Below, piece by piece: positions 56,338 to 64,000 of a DNA stretch of 64,000 nt. Source of the stretch: JAEXZL01 sp049943125. Its GTDB lineage: Bacteria; Bacillota; Clostridia; Clostridiales; Clostridiaceae. Made by a program: the position numbers and the translations under genes. Where the stretch lies: NCBI RefSeq assembly GCF_049943125.1, contig NZ_CP188040.1, positions 1,364,001 through 1,428,000 of the forward strand, read 5' to 3'. The notes beneath the pieces were generated by a model. That model was not told where the DNA came from. It did not search any database and saw only the letters and a program-made list of their open reading frames with translations. How positions within the stretch are numbered: position 1 is the stretch's first letter; every line of letters starts with the position of its first letter.

Positions 56338-58833
56338 TTACATACCGATAAGGTCAAAATCCTCAAAGGACACAGTAAGCACTACATCCTTCTTAGGGTT
56401 CTTATACTTAACTTCAACTGCTTTTTTAGTCTGGCTATAGTACCAGCCTTCTTCTGCAGCTTCGAATTTTCTTCTATTTAGGAAGTGTTCTAATTTGGAG
56501 TCTCCTAAGGTAACCCAGTATGGACTTTTGTCCTTACGGATCATCTCTACGGTTACATCTTCTACGAAATCCTCATAGGAGCCTTCTGATGCAAAATGTA
56601 CTTTTACAACATCCTTGCCTTCCATGGTTATATGAGTCTTTCTGAATTCACCCTTTTTGAAGTTGTTAGTAACTCCGTCATCATCGTATAGAGTGTAGGT
56701 GTTTTCTATTCCTGGTGCTAGGGTTAGGTGAAGCTTGGTCATGTGGTCACGTTCCATGCTCATGAGTTGGTTCTTGGCCATTGGGATGATTGCACCTTCT
56801 CTTATGAACATTGGGATTGTTTCAAGGGTAACAGGTACTTCTATAGTCTGTCCTCCCTCGTAGCAGGCAAAGTTGTTGTTCCAGTCATACCATTTGCAGC
56901 CAGCAGGTAAGTATACCTTTTGAGTAGTAGCTCCTGGTTCTAGTACATTTGCTACTAGAATGTCACGACCAAACATAAATTCAAAGCTTTCATCAAAGAC
57001 CTTAGGATCATTCTGGAATTCATATACAAGAGCTCTCATTATTGGTGCTCCCGTCTCACTAGCTTCATACTCTAAGGAATATAGATATGGAGTCATTCTG
57101 TATCTTAAAAGTATAGCATCTCTAATTATATCCTTGGAGCCACTGTACATCCATGGTTCTGTAACGGTGTTATCATTGCTGGCAGAATGTATGGAGAATC
57201 TTGGTTGGAATATACCATTCTGTACCCATCTAACAAATAGCTCTTCTCCTGGAGCTGGTCCAGCAAATCCACCTATATCAGCACCTTCATTAGGCTGTCC
57301 TGAAAGACCCATTCCTGTTATTATAGGAATGTTGTATTTTAGAGAGTCCCAGCTTGTATAGTTATCACCGCACCAGGTCTGAGCATACTTCTGTATACCT
57401 GAGCTACCACTTCTGCAAACTACATATGGTCTTGCATTCTCATCATTTTCTTTAACTGCATCAGCAGCAAGCTTACACATGATGGTACTCATAAGTGGCT
57501 TTAACTGTCCGATAGTACCGCCTTTTCCATCATAGTCACAGATAGCATCCTTATCTAATATACTGTCGTATTCACAGTTATCATTCCAAATAGAATTTGT
57601 ACCTACTTTTATAACATTTTCTATTAAATAATCCTTCCAGGTGCGACGAGCTGATTCCTTTGTAAGATCCCAGAAAGCACCTTCTCCGCCCCACCATCTT
57701 CCTGTGACAAAGCCTTCTCCTTCCGAGGCCTTTACAAATACATCCTTGGACTTAAACTCATCAAACCATGGATGATCTAAAAGTATTCCAGGCTTTACGT
57801 TGGGCACATTTTGAGCACCTCTATCATTCATTGCTGCAAAATAAGCTTTAGGATCCTTGAACCGAGTTTTGTTCCAAGTGAACACGCAGCGAAGATTTTC
57901 ATAGCTTGTATACCCTGATGAAAGATGGAAGCCATCAATAGGGAAGCCTTCTTCCTTAATAGTATCGATAAAGCTTATAACTGCATCATCACTGTCCTTC
58001 TCCAGCTCTGGGTAATACATTGAGGAACCCTGATAGCCTAAAGCTCTTTTTGGAAGTAGTGCTGGACGTCCAGTAATAAGGGTGTAGTTATCCACTATAC
58101 GCTTAAGGGTGTTTCCACCGATTAGAAACAGATCTACATCTCCACCATCGGCCTGCCAGTAGGTGTATCTGCACCAGTAGTTACTCTTCTCGCAGCCCAT
58201 ATTAAATACGGACTCATAGAAATTATGATAGAAAAGTCCTACAGCCTTATGAGTACTACGATTCATTCTGATGTAAAAAGGAATGTGCTTATATAAGGTA
58301 TCCATTTTTCTTGAATCATAACCCATAGCATCGGTAGCTCTTTCACGGATAAAGGTTTTATTTTTGTTAAGCTCTCCACCCTTTTCACCAAAGCCATAGT
58401 AGCATTCTTCTTCGCCCTGCATCTGGCTATAGTGATTTACTCTATTATTAGAATCTAATATGTAAGGACTTCCTTCTAAGTCACTATATAGAAGTGTTCC
58501 TTCCTTATCATAAAGTCTGAAGCAGAATGGCTCCTTAGTTAGCTCTAGTTTTATAGCTTCTGTTGTGAAGACTACCTTACCATCCTTTTCTTCCACCGCT
58601 GGAGCTACTGGCTTCTTTTGACTTCTTTCTCCCTGGAAAAGACCATCTAAACGGTCTTCCCAGGCAGTAGTGGATAGAACATAGGATGCTTCATCCATTT
58701 CTCTATCAAAGGATGCTCTTACTCTAACTATTTCTTCGGTAACAAATGTTATACTGATATCTGCACAGTTGGTATGAATAATAGATATACCCTCACGGGT
58801 CTCCATCCCTTTAAATTCTTTACATATCTTCAT
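56338..58833 (-). CDS. Glycoside hydrolase family 31
   Basis: This 831-residue alpha-glycosidase of the GH31 clan has an N-terminal beta-sandwich (about 1-250), a TIM barrel (about 255-600) and C-terminal beta domains. The nucleophile is Asp418 in IWNDNCEY and the acid/base is Asp490 in WCGDNYTSW, with the conserved CRSG arginine (Arg474). The WNDN form differs from the WxDMNE of ordinary alpha-glucosidases, so the substrate may be unusual. No signal peptide: it acts in the cytoplasm on something imported by the TRAP system encoded upstream. Confidence 0.9.
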   Translation of the reverse strand: MKICKEFKGMETREGISIIHTNCADISITFVTEEIVRVRASFDREMDEASYVLSTTAWEDRLDGLFQGERSQKKPVAPAVEEKDGKVVFTTEAIKLELTKEPFCFRLYDKEGTLLYSDLEGSPYILDSNNRVNHYSQMQGEEECYYGFGEKGGELNKNKTFIRERATDAMGYDSRKMDTLYKHIPFYIRMNRSTHKAVGLFYHNFYESVFNMGCEKSNYWCRYTYWQADGGDVDLFLIGGNTLKRIVDNYTLITGRPALLPKRALGYQGSSMYYPELEKDSDDAVISFIDTIKEEGFPIDGFHLSSGYTSYENLRCVFTWNKTRFKDPKAYFAAMNDRGAQNVPNVKPGILLDHPWFDEFKSKDVFVKASEGEGFVTGRWWGGEGAFWDLTKESARRTWKDYLIENVIKVGTNSIWNDNCEYDSILDKDAICDYDGKGGTIGQLKPLMSTIMCKLAADAVKENDENARPYVVCRSGSSGIQKYAQTWCGDNYTSWDSLKYNIPIITGMGLSGQPNEGADIGGFAGPAPGEELFVRWVQNGIFQPRFSIHSASNDNTVTEPWMYSGSKDIIRDAILLRYRMTPYLYSLEYEASETGAPIMRALVYEFQNDPKVFDESFEFMFGRDILVANVLEPGATTQKVYLPAGCKWYDWNNNFACYEGGQTIEVPVTLETIPMFIREGAIIPMAKNQLMSMERDHMTKLHLTLAPGIENTYTLYDDDGVTNNFKKGEFRKTHITMEGKDVVKVHFASEGSYEDFVEDVTVEMIRKDKSPYWVTLGDSKLEHFLNRRKFEAAEEGWYYSQTKKAVEVKYKNPKKDVVLTVSFEDFDLIGM

Positions 58834-58901
58834 TTGGTTTCTCCTTTAATCTAAACACGACATTTTGTCTTTTTAGTACTTCTCCTAACAGAGTTCTTAT
58901 A

Positions 58902-60209
58902 TTACATTGATGGTACTAACTTAAATAAGTATGGAACTAAAAGGGAAATTGCTGGAATATAAGTTACCAATAAAAGTGCTATTACCATTGCAATAAATAA
59001 TGGAACTATATATTTAGTAATACCTTCAATAGCCACCTTTCCTACACTGCAGCCTACAAATAAGCAGGAGCCTACTGGTGGAGTAACAGAACCAATACCC
59101 AAATTCATTATGAGCATAACACCAAAGTGTACAGGACTCATTCCAATACTATTTATGATAGGTAAAAATATTGGAGTGAAAATTAATACCGCTGGAGTAA
59201 GGTCAAGGAACATACCCATAACTAGTAAGAATACATTCATTATAAGCAATAATACATATTTATTGCTGGAAGCTCCCATTATCATCTGGCTTATTGCTGC
59301 AGGAATTCCTGAATAGGACATTATATAAGACATAATGGTTGATGCAGCAATTAAGAATAAAATAGTAGCGGAGCTAATCATTGTATCTGCTAATATCTCA
59401 TAAAGATTTTTTATATTTAACTCTTTATATATAAAGCCTAAAAGACCACAATATAGAACTGCTACAACACCAGCTTCTGTAGGGGTAAACCAACCTGAAA
59501 GGATTCCAGCCATAATAAGTATTACAGCAAAAAGTGAAGGTACAGCATCTATAACTATTTTTATAGCTGGGTCTGTTTCTTTTACAGTAGAAGCTTTGTA
59601 GCCCTTCTTATAAGCTATGTACATGGAGAATATCAATACAGATAGTCCAAGAAGTATTCCTGGAAGATAGCCTGCCATGAATAGAGCTGCTACGGAAACA
59701 CCACCGGCAGTTATGGAGTATAATATCAGCGGACCGCTAGGAGGTATAAGTATTCCTGTGGGTGCTGAACAGATATTTACTGCAGCAGAATAGTTTGGAT
59801 CATAGCCTTCTTCTCTTTCTAAAGGACTCATTATGCTACCCATAGCAGAGGTTGCTGCTACGGAAGAACCAGAAATAGCTCCAAAGAACATATTAGCAAG
59901 TACATTAGTTGCAGCTAGATATCCTGGAATCCAACCAACAACTAGTCTAGCAAGACGTACTAGACGCTGAGCTATACCACCCTTGTTCATTATGTTTCCA
60001 GCTAAAGTAAAGAAAGGTAATGCTAATAGTGCAAAAGAATCTATACCTGAAAATACACGTTGGGCAGCAATAACTGCAAAGATTTCTGGATCAAAACTAA
60101 AAAATGCTGTAACTATTGAAGCAATTCCAATACCTACTGATATAGGCACACCAGTAAAAAGCATTGTAAAAAACACACCAAAAAGAATTAAAGTGGATTG
60201 TATTATCAT
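58902..60209 (-). CDS. dctM: TRAP transporter large permease (DctM)
   Basis: This 435-residue membrane protein has about 12 helices and the DctM signatures GVPISVGIGIASI, SGSSVAATSAMGSIM and PPSGPLILY. It transports a carboxylate- or sulfonate-bearing solute using an Na+ gradient, with DctQ and DctP. It is 2 nt from dctQ. The ATG follows AGGAGGC. Confidence 0.95.
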   Translation of the reverse strand: MIIQSTLILFGVFFTMLFTGVPISVGIGIASIVTAFFSFDPEIFAVIAAQRVFSGIDSFALLALPFFTLAGNIMNKGGIAQRLVRLARLVVGWIPGYLAATNVLANMFFGAISGSSVAATSAMGSIMSPLEREEGYDPNYSAAVNICSAPTGILIPPSGPLILYSITAGGVSVAALFMAGYLPGILLGLSVLIFSMYIAYKKGYKASTVKETDPAIKIVIDAVPSLFAVILIMAGILSGWFTPTEAGVVAVLYCGLLGFIYKELNIKNLYEILADTMISSATILFLIAASTIMSYIMSYSGIPAAISQMIMGASSNKYVLLLIMNVFLLVMGMFLDLTPAVLIFTPIFLPIINSIGMSPVHFGVMLIMNLGIGSVTPPVGSCLFVGCSVGKVAIEGITKYIVPLFIAMVIALLLVTYIPAISLLVPYLFKLVPSM

Positions 60210-60211
60210 TT

Positions 60212-60697
60212 TTAAGCCTCCTTCTTATCTGCTTTGGAGTCCTGATATAGCTGAATGTACTTGAGAACTCGTGCTATTACTATGAAAGCGCCAGATATAG
60301 GCAGAATCATATAAAGATATTTGTATGGAATCTGCATAACTGGAGAAAGATTTGTACTTCCTATAGCTTGTCTAAAGCCTCCATACACAAATACATAGGT
60401 TATAAAGAATAAAATCATTGCTTCTATAAATACATTTAGGATTACAGTAACCTTTCCCTTAGCTTTACTTTTGAAAAGGTCTAGGCTAAGATGCTTATCC
60501 TTGTAGAAGCAGTAGGCAGAACCAAGCATACTAGCCCATATAAGCATAAAACGCATAAATTCTTCTGTGAAGGTGGAAGGGTCTTTAAGAATCCATCTAG
60601 TGAAGATCTGCCAGAATCCTCCTATCACTAAGGAAAGCATGGACAAGGCCATCAATCCCTTCATAAAATCATCGATTATTTTATCTAACTTTTTCAT
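60212..60697 (-). CDS. dctQ: TRAP transporter small permease (DctQ)
   Basis: This 161-residue protein has four helices with the DctQ pattern (WQIFTRWILKDPSTFTEEFMRFMLIWASMLGSAYCF near residues 28-63). It pairs with DctM to form the membrane unit. A GGAGGA site precedes the ATG. Confidence 0.94.
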   Translation of the reverse strand: MKKLDKIIDDFMKGLMALSMLSLVIGGFWQIFTRWILKDPSTFTEEFMRFMLIWASMLGSAYCFYKDKHLSLDLFKSKAKGKVTVILNVFIEAMILFFITYVFVYGGFRQAIGSTNLSPVMQIPYKYLYMILPISGAFIVIARVLKYIQLYQDSKADKKEA

Positions 60698-60746
60698 AAT
60701 TCTTCGTTCCTCCGATTTAAGACGAAATCATTATTTTATCAATAGG

Positions 60747-60781
60747 AAAGGCTACAGCCACCTTCTGGGACTGCAGCCTTT
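60747..60781 (-). terminator. Intra-operon hairpin between dctP and dctQ
   Basis: AAAGGCTGCAG and CTGTAGCCTTT form an 11-bp stem (one G-T pair). The tail is not a T run, so it is more likely a stabilising or attenuating hairpin that favours expression of the binding protein over the permease. Confidence 0.6.
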
Positions 60782-60796
60782 CTTAATAAAGCTATT

Positions 60797-61816
60797 TTAC
60801 TTAGCCATTTCTCGTATAGAATTTACAACCTCATATACTTCTGGGCTATCCTTTTCAAGCTTTTCATAGATTGGCTTCACAGCTTCTTGGAAAGCTTTTA
60901 TATCCACATCTCTTACTAGCTCTACTCCAAACTCATTAGTAGCCTTTTCTAAAACTTCATCCTCAAAGTTTTTCCATCTAGTCTTGTAGCTTTCACTAGC
61001 TTCTTTAGCTGCAGTCTTAACTACCTCTTGTTGTTCTTCAGACATTTCATCCCAAACCTTTGCAGAGAAAACTACTACGTCTGGAATTCTAGTATGCTCA
61101 TCAAAAGAATAATATTTAGCTACTTCACCATGGTCACGAAGTGCAGTTACATTGTTTTCTGCTCCATCGATAACTCCCTGCTGTAAGCCTGTGTAGATAT
61201 CACTATAGCCCATAACTGTAGCAGAACCACCAAGAGCGCTCATCATATCTATAGCAATCTGAGAATCCATAGTACGGATTTTTAATCCCTTTAAGTCTGA
61301 AGGCTTACGTATAGCCTTGTCAGCAGTATAGAAGGAACGAGCTCCTGAATCTAACCAAGTTAAGCCTACGAACCCATCGTTAGAAGTGCTATCAAAGATA
61401 TTTTGTACTACTTCACTGTCCATTACTTCATAGTAATGCTCTTGATTATCAAATACATATGGTATTGAAAATGCATTATACTGTTCGCTGAAGTTTCCAA
61501 GGGTTGAAGCAGAAACCTTTGCCATATCTAGTGCTCCGTTTTGTATTTGAGAAATCATGTCACTCTCACTACCTAAAGTACCATTAGGGAAAAGCTGAAT
61601 ATTGATAGTTCCATTGGATTTTTCCTTCACAGACTCAGCGAAGTCAGTAAGTTCTAGATGAACAGCATGGTCTTCAGCTAAGTTATGACCTAATTTTAAA
61701 TTGAATACTTTTTCTCCTCCAGCTGTTTCACTATTACTTCCACCACCACAAGCAGTAAGGCTTAGAGCCATAATAGCTGCAGCTGCCATTGCAACAAGCT
61801 TCTTTGTCTTTAACAT
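60797..61816 (-). CDS. dctP: TRAP transporter solute-binding lipoprotein (DctP)
   Basis: This 339-residue protein starts with a lipoprotein signal ending LTAC-GGG (lipid-modified cysteine at about residue 23). The DctP fold follows, with LGHNLAEDHAVH, GALDMAKVSAS and IRTMDSQIAIDMMSALGG, whose arginine binds the substrate's carboxylate in this family. It captures an acidic solute outside the cell. A 15-bp palindrome lies 57 nt upstream of its start. The ATG follows AGGAGGC. Confidence 0.95.
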   Translation of the reverse strand: MLKTKKLVAMAAAAIMALSLTACGGGSNSETAGGEKVFNLKLGHNLAEDHAVHLELTDFAESVKEKSNGTINIQLFPNGTLGSESDMISQIQNGALDMAKVSASTLGNFSEQYNAFSIPYVFDNQEHYYEVMDSEVVQNIFDSTSNDGFVGLTWLDSGARSFYTADKAIRKPSDLKGLKIRTMDSQIAIDMMSALGGSATVMGYSDIYTGLQQGVIDGAENNVTALRDHGEVAKYYSFDEHTRIPDVVVFSAKVWDEMSEEQQEVVKTAAKEASESYKTRWKNFEDEVLEKATNEFGVELVRDVDIKAFQEAVKPIYEKLEKDSPEVYEVVNSIREMAK

Positions 61817-61872
61817 TTTTGCCTCCTAGATTAGTAGATATTTTTAAAATATATTATTTTCTATATAGTAAA

Positions 61873-61887
61873 TCGCTTTAAAAGCGA
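61873..61887. promoter_or_regulatory. 15-bp palindrome upstream of dctP
   Basis: TCGCTTT-A-AAAGCGA is perfect and sits in the gap between the YcxB-like gene and dctP. It may be an operator for the TRAP-GH31 operon or a small hairpin. The flanks are AT-rich. Confidence 0.4.
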
Positions 61888-61923
61888 ATACCCATCAATA
61901 AATTGCTTCCAAGGTCTTCATTT

Positions 61924-62472
61924 TTATTGCTTAAGAAGTTGAAGCAGTTCTTTTAGACTCATATTGAACCAAGAAGTATTTTTCTGCCACTGAAGATTTG
62001 TCTTCCTTGAAACAAAGTCTTTAAATTCCTCCAGTGAATCAGGCTCAAGGGTCTTCGAATCAATCATACAAGCAGAATTCTTATGAAGAAAAAGAAAGAA
62101 ATAATCGTTTTCTTCTACGATATGCTGAAAATCTCTATATCTAAGACTCATTCTCCCTTCTCCACTGAGTTCCATACGGTCTTCATAAAAAGTTGAAACT
62201 AGAATAGGCAATGGCTGCTTTCTCTCCTCCAGAGTGCGATCAGCCCTTACCTTTGGTGGAAAATCTCTACTTACAATAAGCCATGCTCCTGTCATAAGTA
62301 ATATTCCTTGAATAACCTGATTAAGCTCACCGAAAAGTCCTAAGATAACCATAATCACCCCAATGGTAAGTCGAATTAATATCCTCTTCATCTCAAAGGT
62401 GTCATAGGCTACCTTAAACAAAAGGGTAATGGTTTCCCTGTTATGTTCAATCTGTCCTTGAAATCTTTTCAT
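61924..62472 (-). CDS. YcxB-like membrane protein
   Basis: This 182-residue protein has two adjacent membrane helices (about residues 32-66) and a C-terminal soluble region with YEDRMELSGEGRMSLRYRDFQHIVEENDYFFLFLHKNSACMI, the pattern of YcxB-type C-terminal domains. Function is unknown. It lies between the AraC regulator and dctP. Co-transcription with the TRAP genes is possible but the gap of 107 nt contains a palindrome. Confidence 0.65.
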   Translation of the reverse strand: MKRFQGQIEHNRETITLLFKVAYDTFEMKRILIRLTIGVIMVILGLFGELNQVIQGILLMTGAWLIVSRDFPPKVRADRTLEERKQPLPILVSTFYEDRMELSGEGRMSLRYRDFQHIVEENDYFFLFLHKNSACMIDSKTLEPDSLEEFKDFVSRKTNLQWQKNTSWFNMSLKELLQLLKQ

Positions 62473-62680
62473 GCTATTTACTTTTCCTCTGTCTTCTATT
62501 TTCTTTTGACTGTCATTATGTTATGATTTTATTACAAATATTTCGTCAAAACTAGACAATTTTTGCGAGATAACCATTAGTTTTTTACACATCTTGCTCT
62601 ATAAAGATGCTTTGAAATCGTTTGTTTTGCAATTAATGATAATATTTTTTATTTTTAAAAGAGATAAAAGGAGACTTTAT

Positions 62681-63505
62681 ATGATTGACTATGCAGGTAT
62701 AAGAATGGCGCAGGGTCAAGTGATTTCCTGTGAAGAAAAAGAAGGGGTAAATGATAATATGACAAAATCTCACTTCCATGATTTTTATGAGCTGTACTAC
62801 TTGGAAGGTGGCGGACGTCATATTATTATTGAAGGATTAATAAATACTATAGAACCAGGAATGTTTGCTATTAAGGCACCTTACGTAATGCATCATTCCT
62901 TTGGTTCTGTTGATGTTCCCTTCAAAAGAATTGTTCTTTATTTCAATCCTAGTGCCATAGACTCAGAGGCTTTATCAAAGGCTTTAAGCAACTCTACCGG
63001 AATCTATAGGCCAACTCCTAAGGCTAGCGCTGCTATTCATAATATATTAAAGCTAATTCTAAAAGAAGAAGATAATCCTACCATATATAGAGAAGAATTA
63101 CTTCACAGCCTTCTCAATCTTCTTCTTATAGCCATCTTAAGACAAGCCCCACATAAAGAAAAAAACTCCAGCAGACATCTCATTGGAGATATCATAGATT
63201 ATATTCACGATAATTATTTTGAAGATATCACTCTAGAAGATCTTTCAAAAAAGTTTTTTGTCAGTCCTTATTATCTCTGCAGGGAGTTTAAACGGATCAC
63301 TAATAGAACCATAGTCCAATACATAAATATAACTCGAGTTTCCAATGCACAGCGTAGCATCATGGAGACAGATAAAAGCATCACTGAGATCAGCCGCCTC
63401 ACTGGTTTCTCAAACCTTACTCATTTTAATAGGGTCTTCAAAAAATACTCCGATATGACCCCCTCACAATATCGCAAAAAATATAGAAGTGTTTCTAATA
63501 ACTAA
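62681..63505 (+). CDS. AraC-family transcriptional regulator
   Basis: I start at ATG 62681 (274 residues), after AAAGGAGAC. An N-terminal cupin sensor (HFHDFYELYYLEGGGRHIIIEG near residues 29-50) is followed by the double helix-turn-helix DNA-binding domain at the C-terminus (LEDLSKKFFVSPYYLCREFKR and ISRLTGFSNLTHFNRVFKKY, then MTPSQYRKKY). It is divergent from the YcxB-TRAP-GH31 genes and probably activates them when a sugar ligand is bound. Confidence 0.92.
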   Translation: MIDYAGIRMAQGQVISCEEKEGVNDNMTKSHFHDFYELYYLEGGGRHIIIEGLINTIEPGMFAIKAPYVMHHSFGSVDVPFKRIVLYFNPSAIDSEALSKALSNSTGIYRPTPKASAAIHNILKLILKEEDNPTIYREELLHSLLNLLLIAILRQAPHKEKNSSRHLIGDIIDYIHDNYFEDITLEDLSKKFFVSPYYLCREFKRITNRTIVQYINITRVSNAQRSIMETDKSITEISRLTGFSNLTHFNRVFKKYSDMTPSQYRKKYRSVSNN

Positions 63506-63540
63506 GATTTCCTTGGAATACTTCAGTTTTTCTCCATTAA

Positions 63541-63579
63541 AAAAGACGATGGTTTTTTATCAAAACCATCGTCTTTTTT
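63541..63579. terminator. Terminator between araC and tRNA-Ser(CGA)
   Basis: AAAAGACGATGGTTTT and AAAACCATCGTCTTTT with a TTATC loop and T/A runs on both sides. It abuts the tRNA's encoded CCA and can end both transcripts. Confidence 0.9.
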
Positions 63580-63670
63580 TGGCGGAGATGGAGAGATTCG
63601 AACTCTCGCGCCGGGTTACCGACCTACCGCATTTCGAGTGCGGACCCTTCAACCACTTGGGTACATCTCC
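63580..63670 (-). tRNA. tRNA-Ser(CGA)
   Basis: This 91-nt class II tRNA on the minus strand starts GGAGATGTACCCAAGTGG and ends with encoded CCA. Anticodon loop CTCGAAA with stem CCGCA/TGCGG gives CGA (UCG codons). A long variable arm and GTTCGAATC T-loop are present. Confidence 0.96.
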
Positions 63671-63765
63671 CTATATACGCTTACCTATGTAATTATATAG
63701 GAAGTTTTAGGGTTTTTCAATTAATTATTTTATCCTATATCACAGATAAACCTTCCCATTTTTCT

Positions 63766-63981
63766 TCATATGTTATACTCCTTTAATACTCCTTCAAGCT
63801 CTGAAGGTAATTTTTCTATGATTTCTCCACTTTCCTTATAAACTACTCCATCTATCAATATATAGCTTCTTTCTTTCACATGTCTTCCTGTGTAATCTCC
63901 AAAGTATTCTCCTATGAAATATTGTACTACAATCATAAGAAGCTCTTTATTATTTATAGGTTCTCCCCCTATCTTATCCAC
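63766..63981 (-). CDS. Unknown small protein, possibly the 3' end of a longer gene
   Basis: This reads as 71 residues from GTG 63981, with AAGGG seven bases upstream. The frame has no stop up to the window edge at 64000, so it may instead be the end of a longer protein. The sequence (VVQYFIGEYFGDYTGRHVKE, LIDGVVYKESGEIIEKLP) has no motif I recognise. No function is proposed. Confidence 0.45.
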   Translation of the reverse strand: MDKIGGEPINNKELLMIVVQYFIGEYFGDYTGRHVKERSYILIDGVVYKESGEIIEKLPSELEGVLKEYNI

Positions 63982-64000
63982 TTCATAACCCTTAATCAGC

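Overview
This 64 kb window is an AT-rich chromosomal segment of an anaerobic Firmicute, most likely a member of the Clostridiaceae. The evidence is a clostridial-type 16S gene, the Bacillus/Clostridium-type large SRP RNA next to tRNA-Ser and dnaX, a complete Rnf complex, rubrerythrin, a PerR-like regulator, a lysine riboswitch, and strong AAGGAGG ribosome-binding sites. I do not name a genus. Almost everything is ordinary core genome. I see no prophage, transposase gene or CRISPR array.

Layout. 1-4.7 kb holds an rRNA operon on the minus strand: a 23S gene cut by the window start, a spacer without tRNA, the 16S gene and its promoter. 5.2-8.8 kb carries glutamate dehydrogenase, a HAAS-domain membrane protein and an unrecognised membrane protein. 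9-13 kb is the conserved housekeeping block dnaX-ebfC-recR-yaaL-bofA (minus), preceded by SRP RNA and tRNA-Ser(GGA). 13.7-16.6 kb is a lysine-riboswitch-controlled aspartokinase and aspartate-semialdehyde dehydrogenase pair. 16.7-20.2 kb is a sulfur and peroxide redox block: two rhodaneses, a CstR-like persulfide-sensing repressor with visible operators, a flavoprotein disulfide reductase with a fused thioredoxin-like domain, and AhpC.

20.4-24.8 kb is a divergent unit of an unusual regulator facing an M20 amidohydrolase and an MFS transporter. 24.8-29.9 kb contains YyaL, a Nudix hydrolase, Lgt, a FadR-type regulator and a UPF0316 protein. 30-34.7 kb holds rubrerythrin, PerR, Dps and ClpB. 34.7-37.9 kb holds gamma-glutamylcysteine ligase overlapping a glutathionylspermidine-synthase-like ATP-grasp ligase, then a YbaK-type deacylase. 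38-44.7 kb is the complete F1Fo ATP synthase operon atpIBEFHAGDC, and 44.9-49.9 kb is rnfCDGEAB. Ion-site residues in subunit c suggest that ATP synthase, like Rnf, may use Na+. 50.4-56 kb carries an LtaS-like sulfatase, two MATE exporters and ferritin. 56-63.5 kb is a carbohydrate locus: GH31 glycosidase, DctPQM TRAP transporter, a YcxB-like protein and a divergent AraC regulator. The window ends with tRNA-Ser(CGA) and a short or truncated unknown ORF.

The features most worth a second look are the atpB gene without a usable ATG/GTG/TTG start near its ribosome-binding site, the two-carboxylate subunit c beside Rnf, the CstR operators with one lying inside a promoter, repeated TTCCATWAAT sites flanking the amidohydrolase promoter, the GshA/ATP-grasp thiol pair, the atypical GH31-TRAP locus and several unexplained perfect palindromes. 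None of these proves a new system. They are specific, checkable leads.
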